DNA of 64,000 bases from Pseudomonadota bacterium (GCA_021792365.1 JAJYUT010000003.1:868001-932000), one strand, 5' to 3'. Shown: positions 33,308-42,376, counted from the first letter of the stretch. Notes: a model not told the origin generated them from the sequence alone. Numbers and translations are program-made.

Positions 33308-34212
33308 TGGCCGAGATCAGCGCACACGAGACGGTCTCCGGCCAGTTGCCGGCCGCGAAACCGGCCGCGTGGCGGCTCGGGCCGGGCCGGGCCAATGCCG
33401 TGCCGATCATCCTCTTCCTGCTGATCGGGTTTGCGGCGCCGCTGCTCGCCGTCATCGGCTACAGCTTCATGCCGCCGCGCACCTTTGGCCTGTGGCAGAC
33501 GCCGACCCTCGAGAACTACGTCAGCGTCTTCACCGGCACCAGCTACATCTCCTTCCTTTGGTCGCTCGGCCTGGGCGCCGCGACGGTGCTGCTGCTCGCG
33601 GTGATCTGCTACCCGGTGGCATACGGGCTGGCGCGAGTGTTCGGCCGCTGGTCGACCTTGCTGACGCTGCTCTTCACGATCCCGCTGTTCGTGTCGGAGA
33701 ACGTGCGGATCTACGGCTGGATCCTGTTCTTCATCAAGAACGGCGTGCTGCTGGGGACGTTCAAGGCCTGGTTCGGCGTCGAGCCGGAGAGCTGGCTTTT
33801 CACCCAGGGCATCATCGTGCTGGGCATGGTCTACGTCTATCTGCCTTTCATGCTGTTCCCGATGACCCTCGGCGTCAGCATGGTGCCGAAGGAGACACGC
33901 GATGCCGCCTTCGATCTCGGCGCCACGCGCTGGCAGGTGTTCAAGGAGGTCGATCTGCCGCTCTCCATGCCGGGCATCGTGATCGGCTTCCTGCTGTCCT
34001 TCGTGCTGGCGGTGGGCGCCATCGCCGAAGCCAAGGTTCTGGGCGGCCAGAAGGTGATCCCGATCACTCATGACATCGAGATCGCCTTCACCTACTCGCA
34101 GAACTGGCCGCTCGGCTCGGCCCTCGCGGTCCTGCTCATGCTGGTGGTCGGCGCGCTGGTCCTGCTGGTGCTGCGGCGGTTCGACCTCGACACCATCCTG
34201 GGGCGGCGCTGA
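33307..34212 (+). CDS. Polyamine-type ABC importer permease (PotB-like)
   Basis: 301-residue permease. After a cytoplasmic N-terminus of about 30 residues come six helices, the first being IILFLLIGFAAPLLAVIGYSF. The EAA loop reads DAAFDLGATRWQVFKEVDLPL. The ATG overlaps the ATPase stop as TGATG; a TTG one codon upstream is a less likely start. Partner of the next permease. Confidence 0.92.
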   Translation: MAEISAHETVSGQLPAAKPAAWRLGPGRANAVPIILFLLIGFAAPLLAVIGYSFMPPRTFGLWQTPTLENYVSVFTGTSYISFLWSLGLGAATVLLLAVICYPVAYGLARVFGRWSTLLTLLFTIPLFVSENVRIYGWILFFIKNGVLLGTFKAWFGVEPESWLFTQGIIVLGMVYVYLPFMLFPMTLGVSMVPKETRDAAFDLGATRWQVFKEVDLPLSMPGIVIGFLLSFVLAVGAIAEAKVLGGQKVIPITHDIEIAFTYSQNWPLGSALAVLLMLVVGALVLLVLRRFDLDTILGRR

Positions 34213-35021
34213 TGAGCCCGGCGGAGCGATCCCAGCGTTGGCGCGCCAGCTTGCTCTGGGCCTGGGCGCTCTCGGTCGTGGTCTTCATGTACCTGCCGGC
34301 ATTGTGCCTGCTCCTCGCCTCCTCAACCGCGAGCCGCTATTTCATCTTTCCCATCACGCGGTGGGGCTTCGATTGGTGGGAGAAGACGTTCGATTCGATC
34401 CAGATCCGGGAGCTGTTCAAGACCTCGATCTCCATCGCCCTGATCGTCACGGTGATCGCGGTGGTGATCGGGTTCTTCGGCGCGCTCGCCTTCGCGCGCT
34501 ATGACTGGAAGGGCCGCTCGCTCTACCAGAAGCTGGTGCTGCTGCCGATCTTCTTCCCGCAATCGGTCCTGGGGCTGGCGCTGCTGCTCTGGTTCAACGC
34601 GATCGGCCTGCCCTTGTCCTGGAAGAGCGCGGTGTTCGCCCATCTGGTGTGGATCGTGCCGGTGGTGACCCTGGTCATCTCGATCCAGGTCTACAGCTTC
34701 GATCCGGCGCTGGAGGAAGCCGCCTTCGATCTCGGCGCCACGCGCTGGCAGGTGATGAAAGAGGTCACGCTGCCCGTGCTGTTTCCGGGCCTGTTCTCCG
34801 GCGCCTTGTTCGCCTTCCTGCTGTCCTGGGGAAACTTCCCCCTGTCGCTGTTCACGACCGGCGCGGACACCACCGTGCCCGAGTATCTCTATGCCAAGAT
34901 GGTCGCGGGCTATACGCCTGGCGTGCCGGTCCTCGGCACCGTTTCCACGATCACCGCTGCGGTCCTTCTGCTGGGGGGCTATGGGCTGATCACGCTCCGG
35001 CGGCGCGCGCGGCTGAAATAG
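34212..35021 (+). CDS. Polyamine-type ABC importer permease (PotC-like)
   Basis: 269-residue permease beginning at another TGATG junction. Six helices and an EAA loop EAAFDLGATRWQVMKEVTLPV, nearly the same as its partner's loop. Completes the third importer. A strong ribosome site (GAGGGAGG) and an 18-base gap separate it from the short-chain dehydrogenase. Confidence 0.92.
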   Translation: MSPAERSQRWRASLLWAWALSVVVFMYLPALCLLLASSTASRYFIFPITRWGFDWWEKTFDSIQIRELFKTSISIALIVTVIAVVIGFFGALAFARYDWKGRSLYQKLVLLPIFFPQSVLGLALLLWFNAIGLPLSWKSAVFAHLVWIVPVVTLVISIQVYSFDPALEEAAFDLGATRWQVMKEVTLPVLFPGLFSGALFAFLLSWGNFPLSLFTTGADTTVPEYLYAKMVAGYTPGVPVLGTVSTITAAVLLLGGYGLITLRRRARLK

Positions 35022-35039
35022 ATTTCGAGGGAGGAACAC

Positions 35040-35819
35040 ATGTCTGCATCGTTGAAAGGCAAGTCGGTCATCGTGACCGGCGGCAGCAAGGGCATCGGCA
35101 AGGGCATCGCGAAAGTGTTCGCAGGGCACGGCGCCAAGGTCATGATCGTGGCGCGCAACCTGAAGGATGCCGAAGCAGCGGCGCAGGCGCTGGGCAAGGA
35201 AGGCGCGACCGTCTCCGCCTTCGCCGGCGACATCACCAAGCTCTCCGACATGGAGGCGATGGCAAAGACCGCGGCCGAGCGCCATGGCGGACTGGACGTG
35301 CTGTGCGCCAATGCCGGCATCTTCCCGCAGGCGAAGATCGAGGAGATGAGTCCCGAAACGTGGGACGAGGTGGTGAACACCAACCTCAAAGGCACCTTCC
35401 TGTCGATCAAGGCCTGCGTGCCCTACCTCAAGAAGAGCGGCCAGGGCCGGATCGTCATCACCTCCTCCATCACCGGCCCGATCACGGGCTATCCCGGCTG
35501 GACCCACTACGGTGCGACCAAAGCCGGGCAGCTCGGCTTCATGCGCACGGCCTGCATCGAGCTCGCGAAATACGGCATCACGGTGAACGCGGTCATGCCT
35601 GGCAACATCATGACCGAAGGCCTGCAAGGCCTGGGCGAGGAGTATCTGAAAACGATGGCGGCTTCCATTCCGCTGAAGCGCCTGGGCGCGGTCGAGGATA
35701 TCGGCAATGCCGCGGCGTTCTTCGCCTCCAAGGAAGCGGCCTATGTCACCGGCCAGACCATCATCGTCGACGGCGGCCAGATCCTGCCGGAATCGCTGGA
35801 GGCGCTGGCATCGGCCTAG
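35040..35819 (+). CDS. Short-chain dehydrogenase (candidate amino-alcohol dehydrogenase)
   Basis: 259-residue classical SDR. Cofactor motif TGGSKGIGKG, NAG in LCANAGIF, and the catalytic Ser, Tyr and Lys in SSITGPITGYPGWTHYGATK. GAGGGAGG lies before the ATG. SDRs are a standard part of RMM-type microcompartment loci, where one is proposed to interconvert aminoacetone and 1-amino-2-propanol. Co-transcription with the third importer and shared regulation with the BMC operon support that assignment here, but FabG-like sequence alone does not fix the substrate. Confidence 0.9.
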   Translation: MSASLKGKSVIVTGGSKGIGKGIAKVFAGHGAKVMIVARNLKDAEAAAQALGKEGATVSAFAGDITKLSDMEAMAKTAAERHGGLDVLCANAGIFPQAKIEEMSPETWDEVVNTNLKGTFLSIKACVPYLKKSGQGRIVITSSITGPITGYPGWTHYGATKAGQLGFMRTACIELAKYGITVNAVMPGNIMTEGLQGLGEEYLKTMAASIPLKRLGAVEDIGNAAAFFASKEAAYVTGQTIIVDGGQILPESLEALASA

Positions 35820-35881
35820 ACCACGTTGCATTTCGAGGCGGTTGCGGCCACACTCGGCCCGGTTTCTCCAGGAGCGTAGAG

Positions 35882-36640
35882 ATGTCCGTCACCCAACTCA
35901 GAACCAGCCGCGACGCCACCGAGTGGCAGTTGCGCGTCGACCTCGCCGCCGCCTTCCGTCTGGCCGTCCAGATGAACTGGCATGAATCGGTCGGCAATCA
36001 TTTCAGCGCCGCGGTCTCAGCCGATGGCAAGAAGTTCCTGATGAACCCGAAGTGGCGGCACTTCTCCACCATCCGGGCCAGCGACCTCCAGCTGCTCGAT
36101 GCCGACGACGACAGCATCATGAACCGCCCGGAGGCGCCGGACTGCTCTGCCTGGGCGATTCATGGCGGCGTCCATGCCAGCGTCGCCCACGCCCGCTGCC
36201 TGCTGCATCTGCATCCGCCCTATGCGACGGCGCTCGCCGCGCTGGCCGACCCGGAGCTGAAGCCGATCGACCAGAACACCGCGCGGTTCTACAACCGCAT
36301 CGCAATCGACCTCGACTACGGCGGCATCGCCGAGGACAAGGCGGAAGGCCAGCGCCTCGCCCGCGTGCTCGGCAACAAGCGCACCATCATGATGGGCAAT
36401 CACGGCGTGCTTTGCGCCGCGCCCACCGTGGCCGAGGCGTTCGAGGACATGTATTTCATGGAGCGTGCCGCTCAGACCATGATCCTCGCCTACTCGACCG
36501 GGCAGAAGCTCAACATCATGCCGCCCGAGCTGGCCGAGAAGACCGCGCGCAGCTGGGAAGACTACGGCGACAGCGCCTTCGCCCATTTCGAGCAGTTGAA
36601 GCAGCAGCTCGACCGGACGGATCCGAGCTACAAGGAGTAG
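35882..36640 (+). CDS. Class II aldolase/adducin-family protein
   Basis: 252-residue protein of the zinc-dependent class II aldolase/adducin family (fuculose-phosphate aldolase, ribulose-phosphate epimerase and related decarboxylases). Likely metal histidines lie in LLHLHPPYATAL and in the GNHGVLC region. The N-terminal WHESVGNHFSAAV matches the usual G-N-x-S opening. The ATG at 35882 has GGAG-type sequence upstream. Last gene of the transporter/SDR operon. It could cleave or isomerise a keto- or hydroxy-amine intermediate; the reaction is unknown. Confidence 0.88.
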   Translation: MSVTQLRTSRDATEWQLRVDLAAAFRLAVQMNWHESVGNHFSAAVSADGKKFLMNPKWRHFSTIRASDLQLLDADDDSIMNRPEAPDCSAWAIHGGVHASVAHARCLLHLHPPYATALAALADPELKPIDQNTARFYNRIAIDLDYGGIAEDKAEGQRLARVLGNKRTIMMGNHGVLCAAPTVAEAFEDMYFMERAAQTMILAYSTGQKLNIMPPELAEKTARSWEDYGDSAFAHFEQLKQQLDRTDPSYKE

Positions 36641-36697
36641 GCCGGTCGGATCGCCTGGCCGCGCAGCCCGCCCGTCGATATCAGAGTTGCTGGGCAG

Positions 36698-37141
36698 CTA
36701 TACTGCGTAATACACGACCATCCAAGAGAACCACATCACCAGGTTCACGCTGACCGTCGCTGCCCAACCAACTCCACGTTCCAGACGGGAATCCCAACGT
36801 GCAGTCCGGAAGACGTGCCCTGTTTCGGCCGCGACGTGCCGCTTGATAAACAGCGCGTCGACGATCAGCATCGCGGCGAAGGCAACAACAAATGCGGTGA
36901 GGAACACAATATTCAATCCGAGGACGACATCTGCGTCGCCGTTTGCGTCATAGAAGACCTCACCGGAATTCTCGGCGATCCCTTGGATCAGGAACAGCAC
37001 GGCAGGGATGCCCAGCAGGTAAAGAATTGGACTGCAAGCAAAGAGCGCCAGACGTCTCTGTTGCAGCCGAAACATGAACCTGCCAATGGCCCACTTGGCC
37101 GCGATCATGAGAGCCACGAAGCCGAAGAAAAACAGAATCAT
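36698..37141 (-). CDS. Small four-helix membrane protein, unknown
   Basis: 147-residue inner-membrane protein with four predicted helices (ILFFFGFVALMIAAKWAIG; CSPILYLLGIPAVLFLI; LNIVFLTAFVVAFAAMLIV; ATVSVNLVMWFSWMVVYYAV). I do not recognise a family. Local GC looks lower than its neighbours, which may mean a later arrival. It lies between the end of the transporter operon and the AraC gene, on the AraC strand, 18 bases downstream of the AraC stop, so it may be co-transcribed with that regulator. Confidence 0.7.
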   Translation of the reverse strand: MILFFFGFVALMIAAKWAIGRFMFRLQQRRLALFACSPILYLLGIPAVLFLIQGIAENSGEVFYDANGDADVVLGLNIVFLTAFVVAFAAMLIVDALFIKRHVAAETGHVFRTARWDSRLERGVGWAATVSVNLVMWFSWMVVYYAV

Positions 37142-37159
37142 CTTCGCGTGTGACTTGGC

Positions 37160-38230
37160 CTAGTGCCCCGTCTTCACGCGCCTGTAGCGACGCGGCGAGG
37201 TGCCGGTCCAGCGCGTGAAGGCGCGCGAGAAGGCGCTCAGCTCCGAATAGCCCAGCAGCAGCGCGATCTCCGTCAGCGGCAATTGCCGTTGCTGCAGATA
37301 CATCTCCGCCAGATTGCGCCGCGTCGTCTCCACCGCGTCCTTGTAGGTGACGTTGCGGTCGGCAAGCTCGCGCTGCACCGCGCCGGGCGAGATGCGCAGA
37401 TCATGCGCGATCTGATCCAGCGTCGGATAGCCGTTGGGCAGCCGCATGCGAATGGCAGCACAGATCCGGTCATAGAGCCCGTCCGCCGCCGGCGAGCTTG
37501 GGCCCAGTTGCTCCATGCAGGTCTGCATCACGGCGAGCAGTTGCAGGTCCCGCGCCGGCATGGAGCGGCCCAGGACATCGGTGCGGAACACCAGGGCGTT
37601 GGTCGGCTGGCTGAAGTAGATCGGCGCGTCGAATGCCGATTCATGCTCCTTCCACGACTGCGGGCGCGGATGTTCGAAATGCACCTCGTCCGGTGCCCAT
37701 TTCGGTCCCATCGCCTCGCGGATGACGTTCAGGAACATGCCGAGCGACAGCTCCGCGTCCTGCCGGCGTCCGACGATATCGGGCGCGATGATCTGGTATT
37801 CGAGCCGCAGCAGGCCGTCCTTGCGCCGAACGCAACGCAGGAAGGACGACCCCTGCTGGTAGGGGAAGAGACCGACCAGCGTCTCGAGCGCGCTGCCGAG
37901 TGTCGGCGCGGAGACCGCCGCATAGCCCCACAGGCCGAGATCGCGCGGCATGAACTGGTTGCCGAACCACAGCCCGAAACTGTCCTGCTGCGTGCGGCGC
38001 GCCGCCTCCTCGAACAGCGTGATGAAGGAGGCGAGGCGAAGCTGCAGGGTCGGCTGGCCGGCCATCTCCGGCGCGATGCCGGCATTGCCGAAGATGCTGT
38101 CGATGTCGCCGTGCAGGCGCTCGATGTGGCTGACGATGCCGGTAGCGGCGGACGCGAGGATCGCCGGCTGCGCGCCTGTCGGCGCCGCTGCCGGACCGCC
38201 GTGCTCGGCAGCCTCAACAATCCTGCCCAT
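37160..38230 (-). CDS. AraC-family regulator of the microcompartment island
   Basis: 356-residue AraC regulator with an arabinose-binding-like N-terminal domain (about 35-225; the OruR/ArgR-type architecture) and a C-terminal double HTH (about 260-350: LDQIAHDLRISPGAVQREL, then LTEIALLLGYSELSAFSRAFTRWTGTSPRRYR in parts). It is divergent from the BMC operon. Direct half-sites with 21-bp spacing precede three operons of this island, and a lone inverted half-site lies 46-57 bases from its own start, so it is the best candidate for an activator of all three and for self-control. The inducer may be the imported amine, diol or an aldehyde. Confidence 0.88.
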   Translation of the reverse strand: MGRIVEAAEHGGPAAAPTGAQPAILASAATGIVSHIERLHGDIDSIFGNAGIAPEMAGQPTLQLRLASFITLFEEAARRTQQDSFGLWFGNQFMPRDLGLWGYAAVSAPTLGSALETLVGLFPYQQGSSFLRCVRRKDGLLRLEYQIIAPDIVGRRQDAELSLGMFLNVIREAMGPKWAPDEVHFEHPRPQSWKEHESAFDAPIYFSQPTNALVFRTDVLGRSMPARDLQLLAVMQTCMEQLGPSSPAADGLYDRICAAIRMRLPNGYPTLDQIAHDLRISPGAVQRELADRNVTYKDAVETTRRNLAEMYLQQRQLPLTEIALLLGYSELSAFSRAFTRWTGTSPRRYRRVKTGH

Positions 38231-38275
38231 GGCCCCAGCGCTCCCCTTCGAGGTCTCAGCCTTCCGCAGAAGATG

Positions 38276-38287
38276 CCGATCTTGACA
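38276..38287 (-). promoter_or_regulatory. Lone AraC half-site next to its own gene
   Basis: TGTCAAGATCGG read on the minus strand (38287 to 38276) is identical over 12 bases to the second half-site plus flank at 30781-30792. It lies in the AraC leader, inverted relative to the BMC operon sites and about 41 bp from the nearer of them. It may serve autoregulation or DNA looping. Confidence 0.6.
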
Positions 38288-38327
38288 CAGGCGTTACGAG
38301 CGGATCAAGGCGGCCGGCCCGGCGCTC

Positions 38328-38381
38328 TGTCAAAATTGCCCGCTCACCTGTCAAGCACAGCGCCACCCCCACATCTAGCTT
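38328..38381 (+). promoter_or_regulatory. AraC-type promoter of the BMC operon
   Basis: TGTCAAAAT at 38328-38336 and TGTCAAG at 38349-38355, 21 bp apart, followed by TAGCTT at 38376-38381, 27 bp from the second half-site start. CTA begins the -10 region in all three sites (cCTATCCT, tCTAGGCT, tCTAGCTT). The leader to the kinase start is about 60 bases. Confidence 0.8.
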
Positions 38382-38449
38382 GCCTCAATGCGCAGATGCC
38401 CCCAGCCGCTTGATCGCGACGGGCACGTCAATCATGCGCAGGGGCTGGA

Positions 38450-39460
38450 ATGAACGGATTATCGACCCATGAGCAGTTGCTGCAGGCCGTCGGCCGGGTA
38501 GCGGAGGCAGCCTTGCCCCGCTGGGGCCTCGGTGGTGCGGCGCTCAAGATGATCAATCATTCCGAAAACACCACCTATCTCGTGACGCCAAGTTCAACCG
38601 CGTCGAAAAGCGCGCGGCCCGTCATCCTGCGTGTCCATCGCGAAGGCTATCACAGCGTCAATGGCATCAAGAGCGAGCTGGCCTGGATGCACGCGCTGCA
38701 GGCGGAAGCGGACGTGCTGACGCCGCAGGCGATCCGCGGCCTCGATGGCGAGGAGATCCAGACCGTCAGCCATCCCGCTTTGCCGCATCCGCGCAACTGC
38801 GTGCTGTTCCACCTGATCGACGGAGAGGAGCCGAGCCAGGAGAACCTCATCGAGCCGTTCAAGCAGCTCGGCGAGGTGACCGCACGCACTCACATCCATT
38901 CGATGGGCTGGAAGCGTCCGCCCTATTTCGAGCGCCTGAGCTGGGATTTCGAGCATTCGCTCGGCGCTCACGCCAATTGGGGCCGATGGGAAGACGGGCC
39001 GGACATGACCGCCGGACGCCGGCCGATCCTGCAGTGCCTCGTCGACACGCTCGAGCAGCGCCTGCGGAGATTCGGCAGGGCGCCGGACCGCTTCGGCCTG
39101 ATCCACGCCGATTTCCGCCTCGCCAATCTCCTCATCCACCAGGGCAACACGCGCGTCATCGACTTCGACGATTGCGGCATCGGCTGGTTCCTCTATGACG
39201 CGGGCACGGCCGTCAGTTTCTTCGAGCACAAGCCGGAAGTGCCTGAGCTGATGGAGGCCTGGAAGGAAGGCTATCGCCGCGTCCGCCCGCTCTCCAGGGA
39301 AGAGGACGACGAGATCTGGACCTTCATCCTGCTGCGGCGGATGCTGCTGCTCGCCTGGATGGGATCGCATCACGAGACCGACCTCGCCAGACAGGAGGGG
39401 CCGGCCTATTGCGCCGATTCCTGCGAGATGGCGGAAAAATACCTGAGCAGATACGGCTGA
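38450..39460 (+). CDS. APH-fold kinase (candidate 1-amino-2-propanol kinase)
   Basis: 336-residue phosphotransferase of the aminoglycoside/choline kinase fold. The catalytic loop HADFRLANLL has the HxDxxxxN pattern, followed by the metal aspartate in VIDFDDCGIG. In RMM/AAUM microcompartment operons a homologous kinase phosphorylates (S)-1-amino-2-propanol; the same neighbours occur here (phospho-lyase-type aminotransferase, CoA-acylating aldehyde dehydrogenase, shell proteins). First gene of the BMC operon. No encapsulation helix is evident. Ethanolamine, homoserine or another amino-alcohol remain possible substrates. Confidence 0.85.
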   Translation: MNGLSTHEQLLQAVGRVAEAALPRWGLGGAALKMINHSENTTYLVTPSSTASKSARPVILRVHREGYHSVNGIKSELAWMHALQAEADVLTPQAIRGLDGEEIQTVSHPALPHPRNCVLFHLIDGEEPSQENLIEPFKQLGEVTARTHIHSMGWKRPPYFERLSWDFEHSLGAHANWGRWEDGPDMTAGRRPILQCLVDTLEQRLRRFGRAPDRFGLIHADFRLANLLIHQGNTRVIDFDDCGIGWFLYDAGTAVSFFEHKPEVPELMEAWKEGYRRVRPLSREEDDEIWTFILLRRMLLLAWMGSHHETDLARQEGPAYCADSCEMAEKYLSRYG

Positions 39461-39472
39461 GTGGAGCCATCC

Positions 39473-40768
39473 ATGGCAGACACCGAGCAGAGCCCCGCCA
39501 AGCAGGAATTCATCCGGAAATCCATCCAGTTCTGGAATCCGGGAAAGACCCAGTTCTGGCAGGATGCCGGCGTCGATCTGGTGATCGACCGGCGGCAGGA
39601 CTACTTCCTCTACGATATGGACGGGCGGCGCCTGATCGACGTCCATCTCAACGGCGGCACCTACAATATTGGCCACCGCCATCCGGAGCTGGTCGAGGTG
39701 CTGAACCGCGGCACGCAGCGCTTCGACATGGGTAATCACCATTTCCCCGCGCTCGGCCGCACGGCGCTTGCCGAGAAGCTGGCGAAGAGCTGCGGCGGCG
39801 ATTTGCACTACACGATCTATGGCTCGGGCGGCGGCGAGGCGATCGACATCGCGATCAAGACCGCGCGCCACGCCAAGCAGAAGAAAAAGATCGTTTCGAT
39901 CCTCAAGGCCTATCACGGTCACACGGGCCTAGCCGTCGCCGCCGGGGCTGATCGCTTCTCCAAGCTGTTCCTTGCGGACAAACCGGACGAGTTCATCAAC
40001 GTGCCGTTCAACGACCTCAACGCGATGGAAGACGCGCTGAAGGCCAAGGACGTCGCCGCTGTGATCATGGAGACGATCCCGGCGACCTACGGCTTCCCGA
40101 TGCCGCTGCCCGGCTACCTCACCGAAGTGAAGAAGCTCACCGAGCGCTATGACGCGCTCTATATCGCGGACGAGGTGCAGACCGGCCTGATGCGAACGGG
40201 CGAGATGTGGGGCTACCAGCGCTACGGCATCCATCCCGACATCGTGGTCATCGGCAAAGGCATCTCCGGCGGCATGTATCCCATCGCCTGCGTGGTGGTG
40301 CGCGAGCCCTATGCCGGCTGGCTAAAGCAGGACGGGTTCGGCCACATGGCGACGATGGGCGGGGCGGAGCTCGGCTGCCTGGTCGCGATGAAGACGCTTG
40401 AGATCCTGGAGCGGCCGCAGACCAGGCCGATGGTCAATTATATCTCCGAGCTGATGGCGAGCGGCCTGACCGAGATCATGAAGCTCTATTCCGACTTCTT
40501 CGTCGGTATCCGCCAATGCGGGGTGGTCATGGGCCTCGAGTTCGACTACCCCGAAGGCGCCAAGCCGGTGATGAAGCACCTCTACGAGAACGGCGTGTGG
40601 GCCATCTTCTCCACGCTCGATCCGCGCGTGCTGCAGTTCAAGCCGGGCGTGCTGATGACTGCGGCGCTCTGCGAGGAATTGCTGGAGCGCGTGGAGCGCG
40701 CCATCGGCCTCGCCCGCGCCGAGTGCAAGGGCCTCGGGAAAGCCGGCGGAAAGCGCTACGCCGCATGA
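39473..40768 (+). CDS. Class III aminotransferase-fold enzyme (candidate amino-alcohol-phosphate phospho-lyase)
   Basis: 431-residue PLP enzyme of the class III (ornithine/GABA) aminotransferase fold. Visible: cofactor region YGSGGGEAIDIAIKTAR, ADEVQTGLMRTG with the PLP aspartate, and the Schiff-base lysine in VVIGKGISGG. GGAG lies 7 bases upstream of the ATG at 39473. Sequence alone says aminotransferase; position beside a kinase and acylating aldehyde dehydrogenase suggests it works, as in mycobacterial RMM loci and human ethanolamine-phosphate phospho-lyase, by removing ammonia and phosphate from 1-amino-2-propanol phosphate to give propanal. This reaction would create the toxic aldehyde to be contained. 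Confidence 0.85.
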   Translation: MADTEQSPAKQEFIRKSIQFWNPGKTQFWQDAGVDLVIDRRQDYFLYDMDGRRLIDVHLNGGTYNIGHRHPELVEVLNRGTQRFDMGNHHFPALGRTALAEKLAKSCGGDLHYTIYGSGGGEAIDIAIKTARHAKQKKKIVSILKAYHGHTGLAVAAGADRFSKLFLADKPDEFINVPFNDLNAMEDALKAKDVAAVIMETIPATYGFPMPLPGYLTEVKKLTERYDALYIADEVQTGLMRTGEMWGYQRYGIHPDIVVIGKGISGGMYPIACVVVREPYAGWLKQDGFGHMATMGGAELGCLVAMKTLEILERPQTRPMVNYISELMASGLTEIMKLYSDFFVGIRQCGVVMGLEFDYPEGAKPVMKHLYENGVWAIFSTLDPRVLQFKPGVLMTAALCEELLERVERAIGLARAECKGLGKAGGKRYAA

Positions 40769-40778
40769 GAGAGCCACG

Positions 40779-42374
40779 ATGAACGCGATCGTCGAAGAGC
40801 TGCTGGCAGGCGAGAAACGCCAGACCGGCGCAGCCGACATGATGCTGCAGCTCGCCGAGTGGGCGGCCGCCTCCTATGCGCGTTACGACCGCGCCGCGGT
40901 CGATCGCATCACCAAAGCCGCTTCTGAAGCGGCCTATGCCTTGGCTGGCTCGCTGGCTGAAGCGGCGGTGAAGGAGACCGGCTTCGGCGTCGCCGAGCAC
41001 AAGAAGATCAAGAACGAGATCTGCTCCCGCGGCATCTACGAAGCCTACAAGAACGAGGATTTCTGCTCCAAGCGCGTGGTGGCGGAGCAGAAGATCGTGG
41101 AAGTGCCCCGTCCTGCCGGCGTCGTCTTTGCGCTGACTCCGTCCACCAATCCGGTCTGCACGGTCTATTTCAAGATCATGCTGGCCCTGATGACGCGCAA
41201 CGCCATTATCATCTCGCCGCATCCGTTCGCGAAGAAGTGCTCGGCGGAAGGCGCGCTCGCCATGGCGAAAGCGGCCGAACAAGCCGGTGCCCCCGCCGGC
41301 ATCATCCAGGTGATCACGGAGCCCACCCTGCCGCTGATCGAGCACGTCATGAAATCGCCGCGGGTGAGCGTCATCCTGGCGACCGGCGGCTCGCCCGTGG
41401 TGCGCGCGGCCTATTCCTCGGGCAATCCCGCGATCGGCGTCGGCCCCGGCAACGCGCCCGCCTTCGTGGACTCCACAGCGGACCTGAACGCGGCGGCCAA
41501 GCGCATCATCGGGTCCAAGAGCTTCGACAATTCGATCCTCTGCACCAATGAAAGCACGGTGGTCGCGGAGGAGAGCATCGCGGACAAGCTGCTCCAGGCG
41601 CTGGGCAAGGCCGGCGGCTATGTCGCCAAGCCCGACGAGGTGGACAGCATCCGCGAATACCTGTTCGGGCTCGGGTCGTTCAATGTCGAGGTGGTCGGCA
41701 AGAGCGCGGCCGAGATCGCCTCGCGGATCGGCATCAAGGTGCCGTCCTCGACCAAGGTCATCCTGACGCCGATCGACCGCGTCGGCATCGACGAGGCGCT
41801 CTCGAGAGAGAAGCTCTGCCCGGTCCTCGGATTCGTGCGGGTGCCGCATGTCCATGCCGGCATCTCGACCTCGCGCGCCTTGATCCGCATGTCGGGGGCC
41901 GGGCATTCGGCGGCGATCCACAGCAGCAATACCGCCACCATCCTGGCCTATGCCGGCGCGGTGAAGGCGTTGCGCGTGGTCGTGAACGCCCCGTGCAGTC
42001 AGGGCGCCGCGGGATTCGGCACGCATCTTGCGCCCTCCTTCACCATCGGCACCGGCTTTTTCGGCCGCTCCTCCGTCGGCGAGAATATCGGGCCCAAGCA
42101 TCTCGTGAACTGGACGCGCATCGCCTATAGCGACGAAGCCAGCGAGACGTTCGGGGATTTCTCCAGCCTCGAGGTCTGGAACAACCAGGCACCGCTCCCC
42201 GTCGGCCGCGATTCGCCCATGACCCTCGGGCGCCTGCAGGAAGGCGCCGAGCGGGCCGATGCGGCCCTGTTCGCGCAGGCCGCCGGCGGCGCCATGACCG
42301 ACGAGATCGCCGCGATGCGGGACGAGATCCGCCGCATCGTGCTCGAAGAACTGCGCGCCGCATTCAGGAAATAA
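40779..42374 (+). CDS. CoA-acylating aldehyde dehydrogenase with C-terminal encapsulation-like helix
   Basis: 531-residue PduP/EutE-class enzyme converting an aldehyde, NAD+ and CoA to acyl-CoA. Landmarks: FALTPSTNPVCTVYFK, ATGGSPVVRAAYSSG, GVGPGNAPAFVD and the catalytic cysteine in SILCTNES. PduP carries its targeting helix at the N-terminus; here the protein ends in a linker (ADAALFAQAAGG) and a charged amphipathic helix MTDEIAAMRDEIRRIVLEEL, an encapsulation-peptide shape at the C-terminus. It is followed 2 bases later by a shell gene. Propanal to propionyl-CoA is the likely reaction. Confidence 0.92.
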   Translation: MNAIVEELLAGEKRQTGAADMMLQLAEWAAASYARYDRAAVDRITKAASEAAYALAGSLAEAAVKETGFGVAEHKKIKNEICSRGIYEAYKNEDFCSKRVVAEQKIVEVPRPAGVVFALTPSTNPVCTVYFKIMLALMTRNAIIISPHPFAKKCSAEGALAMAKAAEQAGAPAGIIQVITEPTLPLIEHVMKSPRVSVILATGGSPVVRAAYSSGNPAIGVGPGNAPAFVDSTADLNAAAKRIIGSKSFDNSILCTNESTVVAEESIADKLLQALGKAGGYVAKPDEVDSIREYLFGLGSFNVEVVGKSAAEIASRIGIKVPSSTKVILTPIDRVGIDEALSREKLCPVLGFVRVPHVHAGISTSRALIRMSGAGHSAAIHSSNTATILAYAGAVKALRVVVNAPCSQGAAGFGTHLAPSFTIGTGFFGRSSVGENIGPKHLVNWTRIAYSDEASETFGDFSSLEVWNNQAPLPVGRDSPMTLGRLQEGAERADAALFAQAAGGAMTDEIAAMRDEIRRIVLEELRAAFRK

Positions 42375-42376
42375 AC

